From positions 1,116,001 through 1,180,000 of the forward strand of contig CP119326.1 of the NCBI GenBank assembly GCA_029202665.1: a stretch of DNA of 64,000 nucleotides. Direction: 5' to 3'. The stretch is from Candidatus Brevundimonas colombiensis (lineage in GTDB: Bacteria; Pseudomonadota; Alphaproteobacteria; Caulobacterales; Caulobacteraceae). Below the pieces are notes generated by a model that had not been told where the DNA came from, made no database searches, and saw only the letters and a program-made list of their open reading frames with translations. This document shows positions 43,734-51,785 of this stretch, one piece after another. A program made the position numbers and the translations under genes. Position 1 is the stretch's first letter; every line of letters starts with the position of its first letter.

Positions 43734-44953
43734 GCGGTCGCGGCGGCCAGGATGCGACGGCCCGCCGTCAGAATATCCTGTCCGTCCAATACGGCGATGT
43801 CCGGCTGCATCAGCCAGCGGGGCCGGTCGTTCACGTCATAGACGGGTTCTGCGGAATACTGGGCCTTCAGGCCGGTGCGGTCGAGGGTGATGGGAAAGAC
43901 GGCCGCGCCTAAACCCATCATCGGCGTGCCGACCACGGTTGCGCGCCCCAGGCCCCGCATCCCCATGGGAAAGCCCTCCGCCATGCTGCCGCTCCAGTGG
44001 TTGGTCAGGACCACGACCGGGCGGGTGTAGGTGAAGGGCCCGCGCGGTTCGACCGTCTCTGTCCAGAACTCGCCCAGGCCCCGCCCTTGCCGTCGACGCA
44101 TTCGGGCGTAGGGTTTGGTCTGGGTGATGAAGCGACCCATGATCGGGCGCGCCACCGCCGTATCGCCGCCGCCGTTGTCGCGCACGTCGATGATCAGGCC
44201 GGGCGCGTCCTGCAGCGCGGCGAGAGCCTGGTCGAAGCTTGCCGTCACGGCGTCGTCGGCGAAACTGCGGATGGCGACATAGCCGGCGCCGTCGTCCAGC
44301 CGGCGCCATTCCACGTTCGGCTTCGGCGGCGATTGGCGGACCGGAAGAAGGACATCGCGGGGTTCGGACCCGCCGGTGGCCACCTGATAGCGCCGCGGTT
44401 GACCGCGACGACCGGCCACTGCGCTGTTCAGGGCGTAGGCTTCGGCCGCCGGGTCCGGCCGCGTCAGGCATCTGGGCAGCAAATCCTTGACCAGCGGCGC
44501 CACGGGCCGCCCATCAGAGGACAGGATGACGTCGCCCAGCGCCAGTCCCGTCTCGGCCGCCATGCTGTCGGGCGCCAGGGCGACGATCACGGCCTGGCCG
44601 TTGCGCGACTCGACGATCAGGTCCGAGATCGGCAGCCGTTGCGATCCGTCGGGCGGGTTGGCCAGCGAGGTGTGCGCGTCATAGAGTTCCGCCAGGGTGC
44701 GGCGCAGGACTTCGGCGAAGGCGTCGTCGGTATCGGCGGACCGCGCCAACGGCCGGTAGAGGTCGCGCACGCGGTTCCAGTCCGTCCGTTTCTCCGAAAA
44801 GAAACAGTAGCGATCGCGCAGCGTTTCCCACAACTCATCGAAATCATTGAGGAAGGTTACGTCATGATCGGGCTCGGCCGCCCAGGCCGCGCCGCTCAAT
44901 GTCGATCCGACCGCCGCCGCCAGGCCCGCCCGCAACAATAGACGCCGATCCAT
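43730..44953 (-). CDS. S41-family peptidase, Tat-exported
   Basis: A 407-residue protein of the C-terminal processing/tricorn-core peptidase family. The N terminus MDRRLLLRAGLAAAVG is a twin-arginine-like signal cleaved after AWA. A PDZ-like region (QAVIVALAPDSMAAETGLALGDVILSSDGRPV) lies near 120-150. The peptidase core has GLIIDVRDNGGGD near 252 and VVVLTNHWSGSMAEGF near 313, where the second Ser of SGS is the probable nucleophile. It should act in the periplasm. Convergent with the hydrolase gene. Confidence 0.88.
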   Translation of the reverse strand: MDRRLLLRAGLAAAVGSTLSGAAWAAEPDHDVTFLNDFDELWETLRDRYCFFSEKRTDWNRVRDLYRPLARSADTDDAFAEVLRRTLAELYDAHTSLANPPDGSQRLPISDLIVESRNGQAVIVALAPDSMAAETGLALGDVILSSDGRPVAPLVKDLLPRCLTRPDPAAEAYALNSAVAGRRGQPRRYQVATGGSEPRDVLLPVRQSPPKPNVEWRRLDDGAGYVAIRSFADDAVTASFDQALAALQDAPGLIIDVRDNGGGDTAVARPIMGRFITQTKPYARMRRRQGRGLGEFWTETVEPRGPFTYTRPVVVLTNHWSGSMAEGFPMGMRGLGRATVVGTPMMGLGAAVFPITLDRTGLKAQYSAEPVYDVNDRPRWLMQPDIAVLDGQDILTAGRRILAAATA

Positions 44954-45039
44954 GCGCCGCCCCCTTATTCGACAGATAATCTTCGGAGCTTGTGGACCTT
45001 CGGCGGAAGGAGGGGCCAGTTAAAAACCTGTAAGACCGC

Positions 45040-45825
45040 TCAGATCGCCGCCCGCTTCAATGTCACCAGGGCCTGGTCGATCAGGCGGGCGTCGCCCACG
45101 GCCAGGATTTGGCCGTTGTCGTCGGGGGCTGCGCCGCGCCAGTTGACGACCTTGCCGCCGGCGGCCTGGATCACGGGGACCAGAGCCGACCAGTCCCAGG
45201 GCTTCAGGCTGGTCTCGGCGACCAGGTCCATCCTGCCCGCCGCCACCATCGCATAGGCGTAGGCGTCGCAGCCCATCCGCGCCAGACGGGCGGCGGCGCG
45301 CACCTGGGTCCAGGCGCCAAGTTCCGCGCCGTTGAAGATGTCGGGGTCGGTGGTGGAGATGACCGCCTCCGTCAGTCTTTCGCACGCCCTGACGGCGAGG
45401 GGCGTCTCGACATCGCCGCGCAGCAATCGCGCGCCGGACGGGCCGCCGATGAAGATTTCGTCCAGATAGGGCTGGGCGATGACGCCGACCGTTGGGGTTC
45501 CGGCCTGGCGCAGGGCGATCAGGGTCGTCCACAGCGGCAGGCCCGAGATGAAGGCGCGGGTGCCGTCGATGGGGTCCAGCACCCAGACATGGTCCGCCTC
45601 GGGACGGTCGGCGCCGTATTCCTCGCCGATGACGCCGTGGTCGGGATAGCGTTCGGTGATCAGGCGGCGCATGGCCGCCTCGGCCTGTTTGTCGCCCTCG
45701 GTGACGGGATCGAAGCCGGCCGTGCCGCCCTTGTCCTCATGCCCGATGTCCGAGCGGAAGAAAGGCAGGGTGACGCGCGCGGCTTCGCGCGCCAGTTCGA
45801 TGGCGAAGGCTTCGTATTCGGTCAT
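45040..45825 (-). CDS. hisN: Histidinol-phosphatase, inositol-monophosphatase family
   Basis: A 261-residue metal-dependent phosphatase. GEEYG near residue 67 and WVLDPIDGTRAFISG near 80 carry the Mg2+ ligands, and KPWDWSALVPVIQAAGG near 212 is the second family signature. The Trp-Val-Leu-Asp-Pro-Ile-Asp-Gly-Thr-Arg-Ala pattern fits the HisN group, which removes phosphate from histidinol phosphate in histidine synthesis. Inositol phosphatase activity is a less likely alternative. Single gene. Confidence 0.9.
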   Translation of the reverse strand: MTEYEAFAIELAREAARVTLPFFRSDIGHEDKGGTAGFDPVTEGDKQAEAAMRRLITERYPDHGVIGEEYGADRPEADHVWVLDPIDGTRAFISGLPLWTTLIALRQAGTPTVGVIAQPYLDEIFIGGPSGARLLRGDVETPLAVRACERLTEAVISTTDPDIFNGAELGAWTQVRAAARLARMGCDAYAYAMVAAGRMDLVAETSLKPWDWSALVPVIQAAGGKVVNWRGAAPDDNGQILAVGDARLIDQALVTLKRAAI

Positions 45826-45874
45826 GCGGCTCCCTTAACCCGCTTTCGTCGGTTTGGGCGCCCCGGATGCGACC

Positions 45875-46252
45875 TCAGGGCGGGGGACTGTCGGAATGCA
45901 GGGACTTGGCCAGGTCCAGCAGGCGGCGCCGGGGCCGTTCGTCCAACTGATAATAGGCCTGGATCAGGTCCAGGGTCTCCTTGCGCGAGAAGACCTCGCC
46001 GCCCTTGATCGGCGCGGCGTCCTTGTTCAGGGCCTCGGCCAGGCCGTCGTAGAAATAGGCGACCGGGGTCTCCAGCGCCTCGGCCAGCTGCCACAGGCGC
46101 GCGGCCGAGATGCGGTTGGCGCCGCATTCGTATTTCTGGATTTGCTGGAAACGGATTCCGACCTGAACGGCCAGCTGCTGCTGCGTCAGGCCCAAAAGAC
46201 GTCGGCGCCGACGCAGGCGGCGGCCCAGATGCAGGTCGATATCGTCGGCCAT
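45875..46252 (-). CDS. Cro/C1-type (XRE) transcriptional regulator
   Basis: A 125-residue regulator with an HTH_3 domain at about residues 10-65: LGRRLRRRRRLLGLTQQQLA then GIRFQQIQKYECGANRISAARLWQLAEALE. The C terminus is a short helical segment that may dimerise (SRKETLDLIQAYYQLDERPRRRLLDLAKSL). Such proteins are common in Caulobacterales; targets are unknown. It is divergent from the GlsB/YeaQ gene, though the start lies 187 nt away. Confidence 0.88.
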   Translation of the reverse strand: MADDIDLHLGRRLRRRRRLLGLTQQQLAVQVGIRFQQIQKYECGANRISAARLWQLAEALETPVAYFYDGLAEALNKDAAPIKGGEVFSRKETLDLIQAYYQLDERPRRRLLDLAKSLHSDSPPP

Positions 46253-46438
46253 GACATAATCCTCGTCGCGACGTCTGTCCCGAAGCGGGACGACAGGCAT
46301 CGATGGCGGCAATGGCCGTGCCGAAAAGACGGGCGGCGGTTTCACGCTATTGCGGCGCTCAAGCGGCGAACCACGCAACCGTATGGCCCGAGCCGCATTT
46401 ACTGCAACAGCTTGGCTTTTACAGGAAGGAACCACAGC

Positions 46439-46693
46439 ATGGGTTTGGGAATCATCGGTTGGCTCGTCATCGGCATCGTCGCCGGCTGGCTGGCTGAAAA
46501 AGTCATGGGCCGCAATCACGGCCTGCTCACCAATCTGATCGTCGGCGTCATCGGCGCTCTGCTCGGCGGCTTCATCTCCAACAATGTCTTCGGCGCGCCG
46601 GTCGGCGGCTTCAACTTCGTGACGCTGATCGTGGCGTTCCTGGGCGCCTGCCTGCTGCTGTTCCTGTTGGGACTGGTCAAGCGTCGCGCTTGA
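46439..46693 (+). CDS. GlsB/YeaQ/YmgE-family membrane protein
   Basis: An 84-residue membrane protein with three hydrophobic helices and the family motif GWLAEKVMGRNHGLLTNLIVGVIGALLGG. Members are linked to general stress and stationary phase. AGGAAGGA upstream is a strong ribosome site. It is followed by a good intrinsic terminator, so it is monocistronic. Confidence 0.92.
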   Translation: MGLGIIGWLVIGIVAGWLAEKVMGRNHGLLTNLIVGVIGALLGGFISNNVFGAPVGGFNFVTLIVAFLGACLLLFLLGLVKRRA

Positions 46694-46716
46694 TCGCAGC
46701 AGCGTCCAACTGAAGA

Positions 46717-46744
46717 GGGCGGCTCGAAAGAGCCGCCCTTTTTG
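46717..46744 (+). terminator. Terminator of the YeaQ-like gene
   Basis: Stem GGGCGGCTC-GAAA-GAGCCGCCC at 46717-46738 followed by TTTTTG. Confidence 0.9.
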
Positions 46745-46781
46745 CTGCGTCCGGGCAGCGGCGCGGCGCGGTTTCAGGCCA

Positions 46782-46814
46782 GAAAAAGGGGCGGTCGGGA
46801 TGACCCGACCGCCC
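46782..46814 (-). terminator. Terminator of the following minus-strand gene
   Basis: Stem GGGCGGTCGGG-ATGA-CCCGACCGCCC at 46789-46814. A run of five A precedes it on the plus strand, giving U residues on the minus strand. Confidence 0.85.
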
Positions 46815-46838
46815 TCTTCCTGTTCGTCTATCGGCCGA

Positions 46839-47354
46839 TCAGTTGGGTTCTGTCGGAGCCGGGGCCGGGTCGGCGGCGTCCGGGGCCGTCGTCGGCGGCG
46901 TCGCCGACGGATCGGTCGGCTCGGCCATCGGATCCGCAGCCGGCGCTGTCGGAGCGGCGGCGGGATCGGCAGACGGGGCCGGTGCTGCGGCCGGGGCGGC
47001 CGCCGCGCCGGCGATGGCGGCGGCGGCGTCGAACTCGGCCTTGGTGTAGGCCACGGCCACCCCGCCGTTTTCCTGGCGGATGCCGCTCAGCGGCACGGCG
47101 CGAAGTTGACCGTCGGCGCCGCGCACGGTCAGTTCCTGCTTGCCTTCGGCGTTGTTCTGCACGCCTTCCAGCTTGCCGAGTTCGCCGTCAGGACCGCTGA
47201 CGGTCATGCCGGGGTTCAGCGAAAGGGATTGTTGCGAAGCGGCGGCCGCAGCGGGCGCCTGGGTCGGTGCGGTTGCGGGCGTTTCTTGCGCCAGGGCGGG
47301 CGCGGCGAACATGAAGGCGGCGGCGCTGGCCAGAAGAGCGGTCTTGATGGTCAT
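46839..47354 (-). CDS. Exported Ala/Pro-rich protein
   Basis: A 171-residue exported protein with a signal peptide (about residues 1-22, ending ALAQ). The only folded part is about residues 43-105 (NPGMTVSGPDGELGKLEGV, then ELTVRGADGQLRAVPLSGI), which resembles a PRC-barrel-like small beta domain seen in other alphaproteobacterial exported proteins. It is flanked by Ala/Pro/Thr-rich linkers typical of envelope proteins. No function assigned. Monocistronic with its own terminator. Confidence 0.78.
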   Translation of the reverse strand: MTIKTALLASAAAFMFAAPALAQETPATAPTQAPAAAAASQQSLSLNPGMTVSGPDGELGKLEGVQNNAEGKQELTVRGADGQLRAVPLSGIRQENGGVAVAYTKAEFDAAAAIAGAAAAPAAAPAPSADPAAAPTAPAADPMAEPTDPSATPPTTAPDAADPAPAPTEPN

Positions 47355-47510
47355 GGGAAGCTGTCCCCTGTTACGCGGGCCCGACGCCCGCACCGAAATA
47401 TACTCCCCAGGTTACGGATTGTTTCGTCCGCCTCGAAATGACCTCGCGAGCGCCCCGGTTGGACGATTCTTGGTCTATGGTCGGGCGCTCGCGAATCGAA
47501 GGCCTGCCGC

Positions 47511-49166
47511 TTGTCCCACCGCCCCGCGCACACCTCTGGCCTGATACGCCGCCTTCTGGGCCTGGCCTATGAGCTGACGCCGTTGGTTTTCGCAGTCCTG
47601 GCCTTTGGCGCAGGGGCCCTGATGCTGGTTTCGGCGGTGACGCCCGAGTTCGACGACCGGCTGCGCAAGCTGACCGGGGTGGTGTCCCCGATTTTGGTCG
47701 ACCTGTCGCACTTCGTCGGCAGCATCGCGGGATTTCTGCTGCTGTTGCTGTCGGCGGGCCTGTGGCGACGTCGGCGGGGCGCCTATTGGGCGGCGCTGGC
47801 GGTGCTGGGGATCGGGGCGGTGTTCTCGGTATTGAAGGGGCTGGACTGGCAGCAGGCGGCCGATCTTCTGATCGTGGCGGCGCTGCTGGCGCCCTGCCGC
47901 ACCGCCTTCAACCGTCGTTCGCGTCTCAGCGAGCCGTTGCGGCCCAGCTGGCTGCTGCTTCTGACGGCGGTGGTGGCGGCCATGCTCTGGCTGGGCTTCT
48001 TCGCCTATCGCGACGTGGACTATAATGACGAGCTGTGGTGGCGTTTCCTCAGCGATCGCCAGGCCTCGGGCTTCCTGCGCGCGGGCCTGGTGCTGGCGAT
48101 CCTGACGCTGGTGGTGGCGGGCCGGTCGCTGCTCAGTTCGCCGGGGTCCCACAGCCATGGTCCGGCCAAGCCCGCCGACATCGAACGCGCCCGCGCGGCG
48201 CTGGCGACGGCCGATTCGGCCACGCCCGAGGCCTGGTTGGCCATGCTGGGCGACAAGGCCCTGATGTTCAGCCCGTCGGGGGCCAGCTTCCTGGCCTATC
48301 GCGTGCGGGGGCGGCGGTGGATCGCCATGGGCGAACCGGCCGGTCTGAAGTCCGAACGGCGCGAACTGCTGTGGTCCTTCACCGAGACGGCCGACAGTTA
48401 CGGCGGGTCGGCGGTCTTCTATTCCGTCAGTGAAGATGTGCTGGGCGATCTGGCGACCATGGGACTGGCCGTGCGCAAGGTCGGCGAGACGGCGGTGATC
48501 GACACCGCCGCCTTCTCGCTGGAGGGCAAGCCCAAGCAGAATCTGCGCACGGCCGTCAATCGGGCGGAACGCGAGGGGGCCGTCTTTGAAATCTTGCCCC
48601 CCGGATCGGCCGGCCCCCTGGCGGGCGAGTTGAAGGCGGTGTCCGACGCCTGGCTGGCCATGCACGAGGGGGCGGAAAAGGCCTTTTCCCTGGGCCGGTT
48701 CGACGTCGACTATCTGGACCTGACGCCTCTGGCGGTGGTGCGCCAAGGCGGACGCATTGTCGCCTTCGCCAATCTGCTGACCGCGCCGGACGAGGCGGCG
48801 GTCGATCTGATGCGCCATCACCCGGAGGCGCCGAACGGGGTGATGGACTATCTGTTCATCCGCTGCGCCCAGTGGGCCAAGGATCAGGGACTGGCCAGTT
48901 TCGACCTGGGCATGGCGCCGCTGGCGGGACTGGAGGATCGCCGGATCGCGCCGGTGTTCGCCCGCGTCGGCGCCCTGGTGTTCGACGAGGGCGGGGCGCT
49001 CTACGGTTTCCAGGGCCTGCGCAGCTACAAGGCCAAGTTCGCGCCCGACTGGCGGTCGCGCTTCATCGCCGCGCCCGTCTCCACCCCCCTGCCGCTGGCC
49101 CTGCTGGACGTGGCCCTGCTGACCAGCGGCGGTTGGCTGGGGATGCTGGGCCTGAAGAAGAGCTAG
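47511..49166 (+). CDS. MprF-type DUF2156 synthase domain protein
   Basis: A 551-residue membrane protein: about five or six helices (residues 13-210), then a C-terminal soluble GNAT-fold domain of the MprF/DUF2156 type (SFLAYRVRGRRWIAMGEPAG, QNLRTAVNRAEREGAVFEIL and FDLGMAPLAGLED). In full MprF the synthase domain transfers Lys or Ala from tRNA to phosphatidylglycerol and the long membrane part acts as flippase. Here the flippase part is short (MprF normally has about 14 helices), so this may modify lipid but not flip it. It uses a TTG start with only AAGG upstream. Confidence 0.82.
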   Translation: MSHRPAHTSGLIRRLLGLAYELTPLVFAVLAFGAGALMLVSAVTPEFDDRLRKLTGVVSPILVDLSHFVGSIAGFLLLLLSAGLWRRRRGAYWAALAVLGIGAVFSVLKGLDWQQAADLLIVAALLAPCRTAFNRRSRLSEPLRPSWLLLLTAVVAAMLWLGFFAYRDVDYNDELWWRFLSDRQASGFLRAGLVLAILTLVVAGRSLLSSPGSHSHGPAKPADIERARAALATADSATPEAWLAMLGDKALMFSPSGASFLAYRVRGRRWIAMGEPAGLKSERRELLWSFTETADSYGGSAVFYSVSEDVLGDLATMGLAVRKVGETAVIDTAAFSLEGKPKQNLRTAVNRAEREGAVFEILPPGSAGPLAGELKAVSDAWLAMHEGAEKAFSLGRFDVDYLDLTPLAVVRQGGRIVAFANLLTAPDEAAVDLMRHHPEAPNGVMDYLFIRCAQWAKDQGLASFDLGMAPLAGLEDRRIAPVFARVGALVFDEGGALYGFQGLRSYKAKFAPDWRSRFIAAPVSTPLPLALLDVALLTSGGWLGMLGLKKS

Positions 49167-49179
49167 GCCGGGTCGACAT

Positions 49180-49287
49180 TCACCTGATCCAGATTATGGA
49201 AGCGGCGATATGGACGAAGGCGAGGTCGTGTCGCGCCAGGCTGTCGAACCGCGTGGCGAAGCGCCGGAAGGTGCTGCGCGTGCTCAA
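49180..49287 (-). pseudogene. Remnant of an IS5-like transposase (C terminus)
   Basis: On the minus strand a 35-codon stretch reads STFRRFATRFDSLARHD, then AFVHIAASIIWIR and a stop. It matches the usual C terminus of IS5-family transposases (FRRxATRYDxxARxFLAxxxxAAxxIWL). No N-terminal part, catalytic DDE region or terminal inverted repeats were found, so it is a decayed fragment between the MprF-type gene and ffs. Confidence 0.75.
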
Positions 49288-49325
49288 TCCGCTCGCCACT
49301 GCGCGTCGCGGGCGTTGGCTAACAA

Positions 49326-49415
49326 CGCACTCAAGCAGCAAGCCGCGCTCAAGCGGCAAGCGTTAGCGCAAACGCGCGCTTAAGCAGCGAGCCGCCGCGC
49401 GGCGAGCGTTAGCGC
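49326..49415. repeat. Tandem GCGCTYAAGCAGC repeat units
   Basis: Two or three diverged units, roughly 49326-49369 and 49376-49415, each starting CTCAAGCAGC or CTTAAGCAGC and ending GTTAGCGC. A related 40-nt unit lies at 7267-7306. The units are partly palindromic. Confidence 0.65.
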
Positions 49416-49514
49416 AAAAAAAGAGAAGTAGAGACCGCGACCCGAAGGGGAATTCGTTGTGGCTGCTGCCTTCCGGCCCTGACCAGATTGGCGAAGCCTT
49501 CGCCCGCGATCTCC
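49416..49514 (-). ncRNA. ffs: Signal recognition particle RNA (4.5S)
   Basis: On the minus strand the sequence GGTCAGGGCCGGAAGGCAGCAGCC (plus 49461-49484) is the universal SRP RNA apical motif that binds Ffh. The flanks close into a long helix: GAGATCGCG pairs with CGCGGTCTC, and GCGAAGG with CCTTCGG. The 3' end is at about 49423, followed by seven U residues (49416-49422) that act as terminator. About 92 nt, the short bacterial form. With Ffh it targets membrane proteins. Exact ends are estimates. Confidence 0.9.
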
Positions 49515-49565
49515 GATTGGGGATATGACGGGTGCGACGGCGGGAATCAAGAGCTACAAGGACGC

Positions 49566-50486
49566 ATGGCTCATCAGAACATCTTCGCCGGCAATCCGCT
49601 CGACCGGGCCGGTGATCTCAGGAACGACCCCGACTGGCTGGCCGAACAGGCGGACAAGCCCTACGCCCAGGCCCTGGTGATGTGGGAGGGTCGGCCGCTG
49701 ATCGAGGAGACGGATCAGGGGGCGCGTCTGGCCTGGCTGTCGATGAAACATGCGCGGACACTGGTGCGCGACCGCGAGGCGTTTCTGGGTCTGTGGAAGG
49801 ACGAGCCGGTCTTCGCCATCGAGTTCGAAGGCTCTATCGACCCGGTGGACGGGCCGGTCGGGGGGCTGGGCGTGTTTCACGACATGCGCGCGGCGGCGGC
49901 CCTGTTGCCGGCGTCGGACGCGGCCATGGCGGGCGGGGCCAAGAGCCTGTTCGACTGGCGGCGCAGGCACGGGTTCTGCGCCAACTGCGGCGCCCTGTGC
50001 GAGACGGCCTCGGGCGGCTGGAAGCGGCGCTGCCCGGCCTGCGGGACCGAGCATTTCCCCCGCGTCGATCCCGTCACCATCATGCTGCCGATCTACAAGG
50101 GCGGGGCCGAGCCGGTCTGCCTTCTGGGACGTCAGGCGGCCTGGGCGCCGGGGCGGATGTCGGCCCTGGCCGGGTTCCTGGAGCCGGGCGAATCCATCGA
50201 GGAGGCCTGCGCCCGCGAGGTGAAGGAGGAGGCGGGCCTGACGGTCATCGACACGACCTATCATTCCAGCCAGCCCTGGCCGTTTCCCTCCCAGCTGATG
50301 ATCGGCCTGTTGGCCGAGGTGTCCGACGATCAGGCGGCCCCAGACCAGACCGAGCTGGAATCGGTCGCCTGGCTGACCCGCGCCGAGGCCCGGGCGGTGC
50401 TGGATGGCGACCATCCGACCATCAGCGCCCCCCCGGTCTTCGCCATCGCCCACAGCCTGATCCGGGCCTGGGTGGAGGAGGCGTGA
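49566..50486 (+). CDS. nudC: NAD(+) diphosphatase NudC (RNA de-NADding Nudix hydrolase)
   Basis: A 306-residue Nudix enzyme that hydrolyses NADH and removes NAD caps from RNA. A zinc ribbon (C-X2-C near 138, C-X2-C near 156, in CANCG and CPACG) precedes the Nudix box GFLEPGESIEEACAREVKEEAGL near 210. SQPWPFPSQLMIGL follows, the NudC-specific stretch. The start at 49566 is chosen because the longer frame enters ffs. Nudix hydrolases rppH and nudC both act on mRNA 5' ends in this genome. Confidence 0.93.
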   Translation: MAHQNIFAGNPLDRAGDLRNDPDWLAEQADKPYAQALVMWEGRPLIEETDQGARLAWLSMKHARTLVRDREAFLGLWKDEPVFAIEFEGSIDPVDGPVGGLGVFHDMRAAAALLPASDAAMAGGAKSLFDWRRRHGFCANCGALCETASGGWKRRCPACGTEHFPRVDPVTIMLPIYKGGAEPVCLLGRQAAWAPGRMSALAGFLEPGESIEEACAREVKEEAGLTVIDTTYHSSQPWPFPSQLMIGLLAEVSDDQAAPDQTELESVAWLTRAEARAVLDGDHPTISAPPVFAIAHSLIRAWVEEA

Positions 50487-50492
50487 ACGGAC

Positions 50493-50645
50493 TTCTCCCT
50501 TCCCGGGGCGGGGAGGGGGGTCGCGCAGCGACCGGGTGGGGACGGCTGTTTTGATCAAGGCGACGTCCGTGAAGCGTTTTCGGCCGCCCCCGCCCGACCT
50601 CGCTGCGCTCGGCCACCCTCCCCCGCAGGGGGAGGGAGAAAAGAT
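50493..50645. repeat. Inverted repeat with CTTCTCCC/GGGAG arms
   Basis: Left CTTCTCCCTTCCCGGGGCGGGGAGG and right CCTCCCCCGCAGGGGGAGGGAG, with GTCGCGCAGCGACC and CTCGCTGCGCTCG nested inside. Arm style matches 7066-7218. Confidence 0.7.
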
Positions 50646-50864
50646 CGGCTTCCATCCTATTTCAAAGACGGAATGCGACTGATTTCAGTGGCTTGCGGCT
50701 CGGCATCGACCGTCTGCCCTACAGGGGTCCGACCTGGGCTATGATCCCCGCCAGGTCTTTGACATCGTTGCGTGGCGGGGGCGCGGCCGAGACGGAAAGT
50801 CGGAAACTGCACCCGTGCAATTTCGCCGAAAAGTTTCTCGAACGAAATCAGCGCTCTCTGCGCT

Positions 50865-50902
50865 AATTGCACCCTATTGCACCGTTTTCCGAGGGTGCAA
50901 TT
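50865..50902 (-). terminator. Stem after kdsB with repeated ATTGCACC
   Basis: AATTGCACCCT (50865-50875) and AGGGTGCAATT (50892-50902) are a perfect 11-bp inverted repeat 7 nt beyond the kdsB stop. No T run follows. ATTGCACC is repeated within the loop (50877-50884), and TGCAC-CC-GTGCA is nearby at 50807-50818. Confidence 0.5.
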
Positions 50903-50908
50903 ATCGAC

Positions 50909-51646
50909 CTAGGCCAGCGCCCGCGCCGCCTCCAGGTCGGACGGATTGTCGACCGACAGCGGGGCTTCGTCGATCACGGCGGCCCAGATCTGCATCCCCA
51001 TCTCCAGCGCCCGCAGCTGTTCCAGCTTTTCGCGTTTCTCCAGCGGCGACTGCGGCGCGGCGCAGAAGCGGTTCAGGGCCTCGCGGCGGTAGCCATAAAC
51101 GCCGATATGCCGCCACACGGGCGCATCGCCGTACAGGGTCGAGCGGGTGAAATAGAGGGCGCGGCCCTGGCGCTCGCTTTGGCCCCTCTCATCTTGACCC
51201 AGGGCCAAAACGGCCTTGACCACGTCGGGATTGGCGCGGTCCGAGGCGTCGGCCTCGGCGGCGACCAGGGTGGCGATGTCGCAAGTCGGCTCGCCATGCA
51301 GAATGGCCGCGCAGGCCGTGGCCAGGCCGGGACTGGCGAAGGGCATGTCGCCCTGGACATTGATCACGGCGTCGAAATCGCCTTCGGGATCGATGGCGTC
51401 GACGGCGGCGCGGATGCGGTCGGACCCGCTGGGCAGGTCCGGGTCGGTCAGGATGGCGCGCCCGCCCTCGGCCTCGATCGCCTCGACGATCTCGGCATCG
51501 CCGGCCGCGACCACGACCGGCAGGCCCGAAGCCTCGGCCTGGCGATAGGCGCGCACGATCATCGGCACGCCGCCGATCAGGGCCAGCGGTTTGTTCGGCA
51601 GACGGGTCGCCGCCATGCGAGCGGGTATCATTATCAAAGGATTCAT
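50909..51646 (-). CDS. kdsB: 3-deoxy-manno-octulosonate cytidylyltransferase
   Basis: Activates Kdo as CMP-Kdo for the inner core of lipopolysaccharide. The 245-residue protein begins MNPLIMIPARMAATRLPNKPL, the CTP-binding signature. INVQGDMPFASP near residue 95 carries the metal-binding Asp, and RHIGVYGYRREAL near 180 and PLEKREKLEQLRALEMGMQIW near 200 are conserved in KdsB. A relatively AT-rich, partly repetitive region lies beyond the stop. Confidence 0.95.
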   Translation of the reverse strand: MNPLIMIPARMAATRLPNKPLALIGGVPMIVRAYRQAEASGLPVVVAAGDAEIVEAIEAEGGRAILTDPDLPSGSDRIRAAVDAIDPEGDFDAVINVQGDMPFASPGLATACAAILHGEPTCDIATLVAAEADASDRANPDVVKAVLALGQDERGQSERQGRALYFTRSTLYGDAPVWRHIGVYGYRREALNRFCAAPQSPLEKREKLEQLRALEMGMQIWAAVIDEAPLSVDNPSDLEAARALA

Positions 51647-51785
51647 CGACTTCCCTGACGCCTTACGTGCCGGGCGGCCGCCCGGCCGGTTGCGAAGGCC
51701 GCGCTAGCGTGCCAGACACGCCAAGGCAAGACTATGACCGGGCGGTTCAACGGCCTGGAAGCGGCAGAGGGGAGCGACGGGGCGC

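Larger units (their letters stand above)
49167..49565. other. Gene-free stretch holding transposase remnant, repeats and ffs
   Basis: No complete protein gene. It contains the transposase fragment, three copies of a GCGCT(C/T)AAGCAGC repeat (49326-49415) and the SRP RNA gene. The frame that reaches into it from nudC is an extension without support. Confidence 0.8.
50487..50908. other. Gene-free stretch between nudC and kdsB
   Basis: No credible gene. It contains the repeat at 50493-50645, an unexplained 50646-50800 stretch, and four GTGCA/TGCAC copies at 50806-50902, ending in the kdsB terminator-like stem. Confidence 0.75.
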
